A stretch of DNA of 13,812 nt, taken from an uncultured Collinsella sp. (GTDB taxonomy: Bacteria; Actinomycetota; Coriobacteriia; Coriobacteriales; Coriobacteriaceae). Below, piece by piece: positions 6,006-13,093 of the stretch; position 1 is the stretch's first letter; each line of letters opens with the position of its first letter. Location: positions 1 through 13,812 of the forward strand of contig URVF01000019.1 in assembly GCA_900551185.1 (NCBI GenBank). The letters are read 5' to 3'. The notes below the pieces were generated by a model. The model ran no database searches. It was not told where the DNA came from and saw only the letters and a program-made list of their open reading frames with translations. Both the position numbers and the translations under genes were made by a program.

Positions 6006-6240
6006 GCGGAAATTGCGTCCCGGAATTTGGCTTCAGAGTGGGATGCGTTTTCCGCTTTGAGGCCGCTTGGGAAAGCGCGACCCGGAATCCGGCGTCAGAA
6101 TGGGATGTGCTTTCCTTTTGCGGTCTTTGGCGGAAACTGCGTCCCAGATCCCGCGCTCAGAACGGGATGCATTTCCGGTTGAGGCCTCGAACGGAAAATG
6201 CATCCCAGTCTTTTGCGAAAAACGGGATGCGCTTTCCGGC
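6006..6240 (+). repeat. Tandem array of four ~62-bp imperfect hairpin repeats
   Basis: Each unit has a left arm close to GCGGAAAxTGCGTCCC, a 17-18 base loop and a right arm close to GGGATGCGTTTTCCGC. Units: 6006-6021 with 6040-6055; 6070-6083 with 6102-6115; 6131-6145 with 6164-6177; 6192-6206 with 6224-6238. The right arms start at 6040, 6102, 6164 and 6224, so the period is 62, 62 and 60 bases. Loops in units 1-3 share TCAGAAY or TCAGAGT just before GGGATG. The inter-unit spacers share TTGAGGCC (units 1-2 and 3-4). Because arms alternate in direction, each right arm can also pair with the next unit's left arm. No long frame is consistent across units, since 62 is not a multiple of 3. It occupies most of a 430-base stretch without genes. 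Function unknown. Confidence 0.85.
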
Positions 6241-6322
6241 CGCCTACTTCCGGCGCATATGTACATCTCGGCGCGCCATCTCGGGCCCGCCCAGACATTC
6301 CTTCCGCTTTTGCGCCACTTTA

Positions 6323-6361
6323 CAGACCGTTCGGTCGTCTGTCCGCACGCGCGGGTATACT
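6323..6361 (+). promoter_or_regulatory. TetR-type operator overlapping the promoter of the GH5-like gene
   Basis: GACCGTTCGGTC (6325-6336) is a perfect 12-bp palindrome inside the longer imperfect dyad CAGACCGTTCGGTCGTCTG (6323-6341). A TATACT -10 hexamer lies at 6356-6361, so the dyad covers the expected -35 region, which has no good TTGACA match. GACCGxxCGGTC is a form commonly bound by TetR-family repressors. No regulator gene is in the window. The -10 and palindrome are seen directly; repression is inferred. Confidence 0.55.
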
Positions 6362-6426
6362 CAAAACGATACTTTTCCTGTGCAATACGATGCAGGCTCA
6401 GCCTGCACGATCCGAAGGGGGCAGTG

Positions 6427-7488
6427 ATGGAGAGGATACTCGGCGTTAATCTCTCTGGCTGGTTTATTCCCGAGCCTTGGGTGACCCCGTCGCTATACGC
6501 GGCGACCGGTGCATCCAACGCGGCCGAGCTGCAGGAGGCCATGGGCACCGCCGCCTATAACGAGCGCATGCGCCGTCATTACGAGACGTTTATGAGCGAG
6601 GATGATTTTCGCCGTATGGCGCAGATCGGCCTCAACGCCGTGCGCCTGCCGGTGCCTTGGTATGCCTTTGGCTCGCAGGAGTCCGATGCGTCCTACATCT
6701 CGGTTGTCGACTACATCGACCGTGCAATTGAGTGGGCTGCCAAGTACGACATCCGCGTGCTGCTTGATCTGGCAACTGTGCCCGGTGGCCAGGGCGATTC
6801 CAACGATTCGCCCGCCACGCCGGAGGCTGTCGCCGAGTGGCATTCGTCCACCAACGGCCGTCATGTTGCGCTCGACGTGCTCGAGCGCCTGGCCGATCGC
6901 TACGGCGAGGCCGAGAGCCTGCTGGGCATTGAGCTGCTGGACACGCCGCAGATGAGCGTCCACAAGAGCCTCTTCACCATGACGGATGGCATTCCGGCGC
7001 ACTACCTGCGCAACTTCTATCGCGACGCCTACGAGCTCGTCCGTTCGTATATGCCCGAGGATAAGATCGTCGTCTTCTCGTCGTCGGGGCATCCCAACGA
7101 GTGGAAGCATTTTATGCGCGGCGCCAAGTACAAGAACGTCTACATGGACCTTCACCTGTACCATTACCGTGACGAGTATGCGCTCGATATCACGAGCCCC
7201 CGCGGGCTGACGACGGCGATTTCGCGCAACAAGCGCGAGCTCAAAGAAGCGATTTCGACTGGGTTCCCCGTGCTGGTGGGCGAATGGTCGGGCGCGGCGA
7301 TCTTTGCCAACTCGTCGGTTACGCCCGAGGGCCGCAATGCCTACGAGCGCGTGTTTATCGCCAATCAGCTGGCTTCGTTTGCGCCGGCTGCCGGTTGGTT
7401 CTTCCAAACGTGGAAGACCGAGAAGCGCATTGCAGCATGGGACGCCCGCGCGGCGCTCGGTACGCTCGAGCGCGGCATGATTGAATAG
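6427..7488 (+). CDS. GH5-like exo-glucanase homologue lacking the acid/base Glu
   Basis: This 353-residue protein resembles glycoside hydrolase family 5 enzymes of the exo-1,3-beta-glucanase type. GVNLSGWFIPEPWVTPSLY (about residues 6-24) matches the family N-terminus; NAVRLPVPW (about 71) is the conserved Arg strand; HLYHYRD matches the His/Tyr strand near the active site; VLVGEWSGA contains the nucleophile, E286. The acid/base site, normally GIELLNEP, reads GIELLDTP here (D172, T173), so the catalytic Glu appears to be missing. No signal peptide is visible, so the protein is likely cytoplasmic. The ATG at 6427 has AAGGGGG at 6415-6421. A TetR-type operator/promoter lies upstream, and rsmI starts 6 bases after the stop. 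It may be an inactive sugar-binding protein or a hydrolase with altered chemistry. Confidence 0.7.
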   Translation: MERILGVNLSGWFIPEPWVTPSLYAATGASNAAELQEAMGTAAYNERMRRHYETFMSEDDFRRMAQIGLNAVRLPVPWYAFGSQESDASYISVVDYIDRAIEWAAKYDIRVLLDLATVPGGQGDSNDSPATPEAVAEWHSSTNGRHVALDVLERLADRYGEAESLLGIELLDTPQMSVHKSLFTMTDGIPAHYLRNFYRDAYELVRSYMPEDKIVVFSSSGHPNEWKHFMRGAKYKNVYMDLHLYHYRDEYALDITSPRGLTTAISRNKRELKEAISTGFPVLVGEWSGAAIFANSSVTPEGRNAYERVFIANQLASFAPAAGWFFQTWKTEKRIAAWDARAALGTLERGMIE

Positions 7489-7494
7489 GTTGAT

Positions 7495-8373
7495 ATGACG
7501 CAAAACAGCGCCCATACGGGCAAACTCTATGTGGTCGGCACGCCCATCGGCAACCTGGGCGACCTGTCCCCGCGCGTTGGCGAGGCGTTTGCCGCCGCCG
7601 ATGCCATCTGCTGCGAAGACACGCGTGTGACGTCAAAGCTGCTGATGCACCTGGGCATTTCCAAGCCGCTTGTCCGTTGCGACGAGAATGTGATCGCCAG
7701 CCGCGCCGCCGGCCTGGTCGACCGTCTGCTGGCGGGGGAGACCCTCGCCTTTGCCTCGGACGCCGGCATGCCGAGTGTGTCCGATCCCGGCCAGGCGCTG
7801 GTCGAGGCGGCGCGTGAGGCCGATGTGCCCGTAGAAGTTATTCCCGGGCCCTCTGCTTGCGTCACGGCGCTCGTTTCGTCCGGCATTCCCTGCGAGCATT
7901 TTTTCTTCGAGGGCTTTTTGGGCCGAAAGCACGGCGACCGTGTGCGCCGTTTGCAGCGCCTTGCCGTGGTGCCCGGCGCACTCATCTTCTACGAGTCTCC
8001 ACATCGCATCGTGGCGACGCTCGAGGCCGTGGTGGAGGTCTTTCCCCAGCGTGAGGTTGCCGTCTGCCGCGAGCTCACCAAGCTGCACGAGGAAGTCTTG
8101 CGCGGGCCCGCTGCCCAGCTTGCCGAGGAGCTGCGTGCTCGCGGCGAGGTAAAGGGCGAGATTGCGCTGGTCATCGCGCCGCCGAGCGAGGATGAGGAGG
8201 CCGGTGCCGTGCCGGTTGGCGCCGCGGCAGCGGATCCCGACGAGGCCCTGCGCGAGGATATCCGCGCCGCGCTCGAGGAGGGGGAGCCCGCGTCTGCGGT
8301 GGCCAAGCGCCTGTCTCAGAAGTATTCGCGCCGCAAGCGCGATGTCTATGCCATGGTGCTCGATATGCAATAG
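7495..8373 (+). CDS. rsmI: 16S rRNA (cytidine-1402-2'-O)-methyltransferase RsmI
   Basis: RsmI uses S-adenosylmethionine to methylate the 2'-OH of C1402 in the 16S rRNA decoding centre. The 292-residue protein has the tetrapyrrole-methylase fold motifs in order. These are VVGTPIGNLGD (residues 13-23), EDTR (41-44), the glycine-rich SDAGMPSVSDPG loop (about 88-99) and IPGPSA (about 117-122), then GFLGRK and FYESPHR, both characteristic of RsmI. The C-terminal helical extension ends KYSRRKRDVYAMVLDM. The length is normal for the family (E. coli about 286). It begins 6 bases after the GH5-like stop with no strong ribosome-binding site, so it is probably co-transcribed and partly coupled. A possible promoter for metG follows. 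Confidence 0.95.
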   Translation: MTQNSAHTGKLYVVGTPIGNLGDLSPRVGEAFAAADAICCEDTRVTSKLLMHLGISKPLVRCDENVIASRAAGLVDRLLAGETLAFASDAGMPSVSDPGQALVEAAREADVPVEVIPGPSACVTALVSSGIPCEHFFFEGFLGRKHGDRVRRLQRLAVVPGALIFYESPHRIVATLEAVVEVFPQREVAVCRELTKLHEEVLRGPAAQLAEELRARGEVKGEIALVIAPPSEDEEAGAVPVGAAAADPDEALREDIRAALEEGEPASAVAKRLSQKYSRRKRDVYAMVLDMQ

Positions 8374-8374
8374 A

Positions 8375-8403
8375 TGGAGGATATCCAGCCCTTGCGCTAG
8401 AAT
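8375..8403 (+). promoter_or_regulatory. Possible promoter of metG
   Basis: TAGAAT at 8398-8403 is a good -10 match 40 bases before the metG start. Seventeen bases upstream, TGGAGG (8375-8380) is a poor -35. The spacing to the ribosome-binding site (GGAGGAC, about 8430-8436) would leave a leader of around 33 bases. Read-through from rsmI is also possible, since no terminator is visible between the genes. Confidence 0.35.
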
Positions 8404-8442
8404 CATCCTCTGTATGCAACGTTTTTCTGGAGGACAAACCCC

Positions 8443-10044
8443 ATGGATCAAAGCAAGCCTTCGTTCTTTATCACGACGCCCATCTACTACGTCAACGCCG
8501 ATCCGCACCTGGGCACGGCTTATTCCACCATCATCGCCGACGTTCAGGCTCGCTATCGCCGTTCCGCCGGCTATAACGTCAAGTTCCTGACCGGCATGGA
8601 CGAGCACGGCGAGAAGGTCGCCGAGGCCGCAGCCAAGCACAACATGACGCCGCAGGAGTGGACCGACAGCCAGGCCCCGCACTTCAAGGAGCTTTGGAGC
8701 AAACTCGAGATCTCCAACGACGACTTCATCCGCACCACCGAGCCGCGCCAGCATCATGCCGTGCAGTACCTGTGGGAGCGCATGAAGGAGTCCGGCTACC
8801 TGTATAAGGGCAGCTACGACGGTTGGTATTGCGTGCCTGACGAGACCTACTTCACCGATACACAGGTCCAGAAGGGTGACGAGGAGTACGGCAGCGTCGG
8901 CCAGCACCTGTGCCCCGACTGCCACCGTCCGCTCGAGCGCGTGCAGGAGGAGTCCTACTTCTTTAAGCTTTCCGCTTTCCAGGACAAGCTGCTCAAGCTC
9001 TATGACGAGCACCCCGACTTTGTCGAGCCTGCGTTCCGCATGAACGAGGTTCGCAGCTTTGTCGAGGGCGGCCTTAATGACCTTTCCGTGAGCCGTACGA
9101 GCTTTGACTGGGGCATTCAGGTCCCGTTTGACGAGGGTCACGTGACCTACGTGTGGTTCGATGCGCTGCTCAACTATATGACGGCCGTCGGCTACGGTGT
9201 CGACACCGACGAGGCACGTGCCGAGCTGGCCTATCGCTGGCCCGCGCAGTTCCACATCGTGGGTAAGGACATCATCCGCTTCCACTGCGTCATTTGGCCC
9301 GCCATGCTCATGGCCATCGGCGAGGCCCTGCCCGAGCACGTCTTTGCCCACGGCTTCCTGACCGTGCGCAATGCCGAGACTGGCAAGGCCGAGAAGATGT
9401 CCAAGAGCCGCGGTAACGCCATCGCTCCGCAGGACGTTATCGACATGCTGGGCGTCGAGGGCTATCGCTACTACTTTATGACCGACGTCGTCCCCGGTAC
9501 CGACGGCGCCATCAGCTTCGATCGCATGGAGCAGGTCTACAACGCCGACCTGGCCAACAGCTGGGGCAACCTTATCTCGCGTTCGCTCAACATGAGCGGC
9601 AAGTACTTTGACGGTTGCGCGCCCGCCAAGCCCGCATCGTTCGATGCGTTCGACAACCCGCTGGCAAAGATCGCCGATGGTCTGGTCGAGCGCTACATGG
9701 CCAAGATGGACGTGCTCGATTACGGTGGAGCCAAGGACGAGGTCATGGAGCTCATCCACGCCGCCAACCACTACATCGAGGACTCCGAGCCTTGGGCACT
9801 TGCCAAGGACGAGGCCAAGGCTGACGAGCTGGCGTTTGTGATCTACAACCTGCTCGAGGCCATCCGCATTGCCGCTCACCTGCTGATGCCGCTCATGCCC
9901 CAGACTTCTGCCGAGGCTCTGCGCCGCCTGTCCTGCGAGGACGAGGCCGCGAGCGACGATCTCAAGGGCATTTGCGCTTGGGGCCTGCTTGCTGGTGGTC
10001 AGCCCGTCGAGAAGGGCGATCCGCTGTTCCCGCGTCTGGGCTAA
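8443..10044 (+). CDS. metG: Methionine--tRNA ligase
   Basis: MetRS charges tRNA-Met with methionine using ATP. This 533-residue class I synthetase has the HIGH-type motif PHLGTAY (H22-L-G-T25) and KMSKS at residues 318-322. Between them are TGMDEHGEK, the connective-peptide stretch with C130 and C157-P-D-C160 (a possible zinc knuckle), EESYFFKLS and VTYVWFDALLNYM, and the catalytic-domain strand HIVGKDIIRFH. The C-terminal helical anticodon-binding domain ends at KGDPLFPRLG, and there is no appended EMAP-type tRNA-binding domain, as in other short bacterial forms. The start has GGAGGAC about 6 bases upstream. A strong terminator follows at 10084-10119, separating it from rsmA. Confidence 0.97.
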   Translation: MDQSKPSFFITTPIYYVNADPHLGTAYSTIIADVQARYRRSAGYNVKFLTGMDEHGEKVAEAAAKHNMTPQEWTDSQAPHFKELWSKLEISNDDFIRTTEPRQHHAVQYLWERMKESGYLYKGSYDGWYCVPDETYFTDTQVQKGDEEYGSVGQHLCPDCHRPLERVQEESYFFKLSAFQDKLLKLYDEHPDFVEPAFRMNEVRSFVEGGLNDLSVSRTSFDWGIQVPFDEGHVTYVWFDALLNYMTAVGYGVDTDEARAELAYRWPAQFHIVGKDIIRFHCVIWPAMLMAIGEALPEHVFAHGFLTVRNAETGKAEKMSKSRGNAIAPQDVIDMLGVEGYRYYFMTDVVPGTDGAISFDRMEQVYNADLANSWGNLISRSLNMSGKYFDGCAPAKPASFDAFDNPLAKIADGLVERYMAKMDVLDYGGAKDEVMELIHAANHYIEDSEPWALAKDEAKADELAFVIYNLLEAIRIAAHLLMPLMPQTSAEALRRLSCEDEAASDDLKGICAWGLLAGGQPVEKGDPLFPRLG

Positions 10045-10083
10045 GACGCCGCGCGCCATATCGGCAATTTGCTGTTTAGCTGT

Positions 10084-10119
10084 AAGGGCATGGCCGCCAC
10101 GGTCCATGCCCTTTTGTTT
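10084..10119 (+). terminator. Rho-independent terminator after metG
   Basis: AAGGGCATGG (10084-10093) and CCATGCCCTT (10104-10113) form a perfect 10-bp stem with a 10-base loop. The tract TTGTTT follows at 10114-10119. It lies 40 bases after the metG stop and 32 bases before rsmA. Confidence 0.9.
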
Positions 10120-10151
10120 CAAGACGCCGCCATCATGCTAAGGAGGCAACT

Positions 10152-11012
10152 ATGACAACTTCGCCTTTGGCAAACCCCACGGCAACAAGGGAGCTGCTGG
10201 AGGAGTTTGGCCTTGCGACCAAGCATCGCCTGGGCCAAAACTTCCTGATCGACAACCATGTGATCGAGCGCATCTGCGAGCTTTCCGAGCTCACGGGCGA
10301 TGAGCGCGTGCTCGAGGTTGGCCCGGGCGTTGGTACGCTCACGCTTGCGCTGCTGCAGGAGGCGGCGTGCGTCACGTCGATCGAGGCCGACCCCGAGCTC
10401 GAGCCGGTGCTCGACGCCCATGCCGCCGACTACGCCAACTTCCGCTTTATCATGGGCGACGCGCTCAAAGTGACGCCGGAGCAGATTGAGCAGGCCGCCG
10501 GTGGTGAACCCACGGTGTTTGTCGCGAACTTGCCCTATAACGTGGCGGCGACAATCATCCTGCAGTTCTTCCAGACGATGCCCGCGCTCAAGCGCGCCGT
10601 CGTCATGGTGCAAAAGGAGGTTGCCGATCGTATTGCCGCAACGCCGGGCAACAAGACCTATGGCGGCTACACGACAAAGCTCGGCCTGTATGCGCAGGTT
10701 ACGGGTCGCTTTGAGGTGCCGCCGCGTTGCTTTATGCCGGCGCCGCACGTGGACTCGGCCGTCGTGCGTATCGACCGTGTTGACGGCGTGGTGCCCGAAG
10801 GACTCGACCGCGAGTTTGTGGCCCGCGTGATTGATGCTGCATTTGCTCAGCGTCGCAAGACCATTCGCAACTCCATGAGCGCCAACGGCTTTGCCAAGGA
10901 CGTGCTCGATGCCGCCTTTGAGGCTTGCGGTATCGCATCCACCACGCGCGCCGAAACGCTTGATGTTGCCGACTTTGTCCGCCTGGCCCAGGAGCTAATC
11001 CATGACGCTTAA
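10152..11012 (+). CDS. rsmA: 16S rRNA (adenine-1518-N6/adenine-1519-N6)-dimethyltransferase RsmA (KsgA)
   Basis: RsmA dimethylates A1518 and A1519 of helix 45 in 16S rRNA late in 30S assembly. The 286-residue protein carries the expected motifs: LGQNFLID (residues 27-34), SAM-binding EVGPGVGTLT (55-64), EADPEL (78-83), GDALK (102-106) and the catalytic NLPYN (126-130). VMVQKEVADRI and FMPAPHVDSAVV are also typical, as is FAQRRKTIRNS near the C-terminal domain. AAGGAGG lies at 10140-10146, giving a strong ribosome-binding site at good spacing. The 3' end overlaps the tatD start by 11 bases. In many Gram-positive bacteria metG, tatD, rnmV and rsmA are clustered; here rnmV is absent from the group and tatD comes after rsmA. 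Confidence 0.97.
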   Translation: MTTSPLANPTATRELLEEFGLATKHRLGQNFLIDNHVIERICELSELTGDERVLEVGPGVGTLTLALLQEAACVTSIEADPELEPVLDAHAADYANFRFIMGDALKVTPEQIEQAAGGEPTVFVANLPYNVAATIILQFFQTMPALKRAVVMVQKEVADRIAATPGNKTYGGYTTKLGLYAQVTGRFEVPPRCFMPAPHVDSAVVRIDRVDGVVPEGLDREFVARVIDAAFAQRRKTIRNSMSANGFAKDVLDAAFEACGIASTTRAETLDVADFVRLAQELIHDA

Positions 11013-11919
11013 TGCCGAACGCGTGACGTTTACCAAGAAAAAGAAGACGGTTGCTTGTCCCGTGCCCTTGGCGCCGCTTGCCGACACGCATGCGCATCTG
11101 CTTTCGTTTTGGGGCAAAGAAGTGCCCGAGACGCTCGTGCGCGCCAAAGCCGCGGGCGTCGACCTGTTGGTGACGATGTTCGACCCCATCGCTGACAAAC
11201 GCAGCGTGACGGACTATAGCGACTGGCTCGTGCGCGAAATTCTGCCGATGCAGGATATCCCTCAGATCAAGTATCTTGCCGGCGTGCATCCGTATGGTGC
11301 GCCGGACTATACCGACGACGTTCACGCGCAGGTCGTTGCCGCACTCGATGACCCCTTATGCGCCGGTATTGGCGAAATCGGCCTGGACTACCATATGGAC
11401 TATGACGACGATATCGCGCCGGCACCCCATAACGTGCAGATTGACTGCATGGCGCGTCAGCTCGAGCTTGCCGTGTGCCGTAACGTGCCGGTGGAGCTGC
11501 ATCTGCGCCACGAGGACACGGACCATGGGCGTACCTCGCACGTGGACGCCTACAACGTGCTTCGTGAGGTGGGCGTGCCCCAGGCCGGTTGTGTGCTGCA
11601 CTGCTTTGGCGAGGACCGCGCCACGATGGAGCACTTTGTGGGGCTGGGCTGCTATATCGCCTATGGTGGTGCGGCTACCTTTAAGCGCAACGACGACGTG
11701 CGCGAGGCATTCGCGGCAACCCCACTCGATCGAATTTTGTTCGAGACGGATTGCCCGTATATGGCTCCGGAGCCCATCCGCGGTCTTGAATGCGAGCCCG
11801 CAATGATCTCCATTACGGCAAACGCGCTGGTTAACGACCGTATCGATCGCACTGGTGAGGATGCCGAAACAATCGCGCAAGCCGCTTGGGAAAATGCCTG
11901 CAAACTTTTTCAAAAATAG
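11002..11919 (+). CDS. TatD family metal-dependent hydrolase
   Basis: This 305-residue protein keeps the full metal-binding set of the TatD family. It has D28-T-H30-A-H32 (the HxH motif), GEIGLDYH, ELHLRHE (His of the fourth strand), LHCFGE and LFETDCPYMAPEPIRG (Asp of the last strand). Family members are TIM-barrel nucleases, shown in E. coli to act as 3'-5' exonucleases on DNA and RNA. A basic N-terminal extension of about 25 residues (KKKKTVACPVP) precedes the barrel. The start overlaps the rsmA stop, so translation is probably coupled. The C-terminal segment contains AWENACKLF, which is usual for the family. Assignment to tatD, ycfH or yjjV cannot be made from the sequence, so no symbol is given. 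Confidence 0.92.
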   Translation: MTLNAERVTFTKKKKTVACPVPLAPLADTHAHLLSFWGKEVPETLVRAKAAGVDLLVTMFDPIADKRSVTDYSDWLVREILPMQDIPQIKYLAGVHPYGAPDYTDDVHAQVVAALDDPLCAGIGEIGLDYHMDYDDDIAPAPHNVQIDCMARQLELAVCRNVPVELHLRHEDTDHGRTSHVDAYNVLREVGVPQAGCVLHCFGEDRATMEHFVGLGCYIAYGGAATFKRNDDVREAFAATPLDRILFETDCPYMAPEPIRGLECEPAMISITANALVNDRIDRTGEDAETIAQAAWENACKLFQK

Positions 11920-11922
11920 TTC

Positions 11923-11951
11923 TTGCGTTCGCGATGGCGCTCCGTTATTCT
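11923..11951 (+). promoter_or_regulatory. Promoter of tRNA-Leu
   Basis: TTGCGT (11923-11928) and TATTCT (11946-11951) are separated by 17 bases. The -35 begins 4 bases after the tatD stop, and transcription would start near 11958, about 5 bases before the tRNA. Both hexamers are fair matches to consensus, and the position immediately before a tRNA supports the call. Confidence 0.7.
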
Positions 11952-11962
11952 AATTCCTGCAC

Positions 11963-12049
11963 GCGGGCGTGGCGGAATTGGCAGACGCGTACGGTTCAGG
12001 TCCGTATGGGGGCAACCCCATGAAGGTTCAAGTCCTTTCGCCCGCACCA
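11963..12049 (+). tRNA. tRNA-Leu (CAG)
   Basis: The acceptor stem GCGGGCG pairs with CGCCCGC (12039-12045), followed by A73 and an encoded CCA (12047-12049). The anticodon arm ACGG-TTCAGGT-CCGT has anticodon CAG, which reads CUG. The long variable arm TGGGG-GCAA-CCCCA marks a class II tRNA, and the T arm is GAAGG-TTCAAGT-CCTTT. It has its own promoter and a terminator 11 bases downstream. CUG is heavily used in the neighbouring genes. Confidence 0.96.
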
Positions 12050-12060
12050 TTAAATGAAAG

Positions 12061-12086
12061 AGCTCCCAGCAATGGGAGCTTTTTTG
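12061..12086 (+). terminator. Rho-independent terminator of tRNA-Leu
   Basis: AGCTCCCA (12061-12068) pairs perfectly with TGGGAGCT (12073-12080) around a GCAA tetraloop. A short T tract follows at 12080-12085. The structure is compact and typical. Confidence 0.92.
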
Positions 12087-12148
12087 TTATGTACGATCTC
12101 CTTGTACGGGTATCCTAATGCCAACGTGTGCCTATCAGAGGAGAGACC

Positions 12149-13087
12149 ATGCTGTTGTCCGGTATCATCGCCGCCCTTACCAGCCTTTTGATTCCCATCA
12201 TCATTCTGTTGCTACTGCTTCCCAACGCCTGCTATGTCGTTGAACAACAGCATGCCGTGATCATCGAGCGCCTGGGCAAGTTTAACCGCATCGTCAACGC
12301 GGGCTTCCACATGAAGGTGCCCGTGATCGACCGCAAGGCCGCCACGGTGAGCCTGCGCACCATGAAAAACGGTTTTGGCATCGACGTTAAGACTCAGGAC
12401 AACGTGACCATCGGCCTCGAGGTATCCGCTCAGTACCACGTGAGCTATGACATGGGCGCTGGCCCGGCAGATTCGGGCATCTACAAGAGCTACTACATGC
12501 TGCAGGAGCCCGTCGACCAGATGCGCGATTTCATCACCGACGCTCTGCGCTCTTCGATTCCCGTCTACACACTCGATGAGGTCTTTGCCAAGAAGGATGA
12601 CATCGCCAAGGATGTCAACGCTACCGTTTCCGAGCAGATGGCCGCCTACGGCTTCACCCTCGTGTCGACGCTCATCACCAAAATCGCACTGCCGACCGAG
12701 GTTGAGAACTCCATGAACGACATCAACGCCGCCCAGCGCAAGCGCGCTGCGGCACAGGAGCTCGCTGAGGCAGACCGCATCAAGCGCGTCACCGAGGCGA
12801 CCGCCGAGGCTGAGGCTATGGAAAAGGCGGGCGAGGGCATCGCCAACCAGCGCAAGGCCATCGCGCTGGGTATCAAAGATTCGCTCGAGATCATCCAGGA
12901 GACGGGCGTCGGCAATGACGAGGCCAACCAGCTGTTCATGTTTACGCAGTGGACCGAGATGATGACGGAGTTCGCTCGCACGGGTAAAACCTCGACGGTC
13001 GTGCTGCCGAGCGACTTTTCGCAGTCGGCCTCGATGTTCGAGCAGATGCTGACCGCCAGCAAAGTTCAAAACGATTCGAAGGAGTAG
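12149..13087 (+). CDS. SPFH/band 7 domain membrane protein (stomatin/HIR-like)
   Basis: This 312-residue protein starts with one strong membrane helix (residues 2-26, ending in LLLLLP). The SPFH/band 7 domain follows: CYVVEQQHAVIIERLGKFNRI, GFHMKVPVIDR, VSLRTM and DVKTQDNVTIGLEVSAQYHV. A long charged, Ala-rich coiled coil (about 190-240, KRAAAQELAEADRIKR and EATAEAEAMEKAGEG) leads to a C-terminal region with QLFMFTQWTEMMTEFAR. Such proteins assemble into ring-like membrane scaffolds that organise microdomains or regulate proteases; the HIR-type subgroup is the closest by eye. I chose ATG 12149 because AGAGGAGAG lies just upstream; an in-frame GTG at 12128 is possible but lacks a ribosome-binding site. 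rlmH begins 6 bases after the stop. The precise client is not evident. Confidence 0.9.
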   Translation: MLLSGIIAALTSLLIPIIILLLLLPNACYVVEQQHAVIIERLGKFNRIVNAGFHMKVPVIDRKAATVSLRTMKNGFGIDVKTQDNVTIGLEVSAQYHVSYDMGAGPADSGIYKSYYMLQEPVDQMRDFITDALRSSIPVYTLDEVFAKKDDIAKDVNATVSEQMAAYGFTLVSTLITKIALPTEVENSMNDINAAQRKRAAAQELAEADRIKRVTEATAEAEAMEKAGEGIANQRKAIALGIKDSLEIIQETGVGNDEANQLFMFTQWTEMMTEFARTGKTSTVVLPSDFSQSASMFEQMLTASKVQNDSKE

Positions 13088-13093
13088 ACGCGC

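Noticed and set aside
6006..6240. CRISPR array
   Set aside because: The repeats are divergent and palindromic, the loops and spacers between arms resemble each other instead of being unique, and no cas gene or leader is seen.
6033..6548. Open frames on both strands across the hairpin array, some showing repeated peptides
   Set aside because: The 60-62 base period is not a multiple of three, so each unit is read in a different frame; the peptides are by-products of the DNA repeat.
7633..10122. Very long open frame on the - strand (over 800 codons) opposite rsmI and metG
   Set aside because: rsmI and metG on the + strand have complete family motifs. The antisense frame has no motifs and follows from GC-rich codon usage that avoids stop codons in that frame.
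12212..13069. Open frame on the - strand opposite the SPFH gene (285 codons)
   Set aside because: It is the complement of a clear SPFH coding sequence, has no recognisable domain and no suitable ribosome-binding site.
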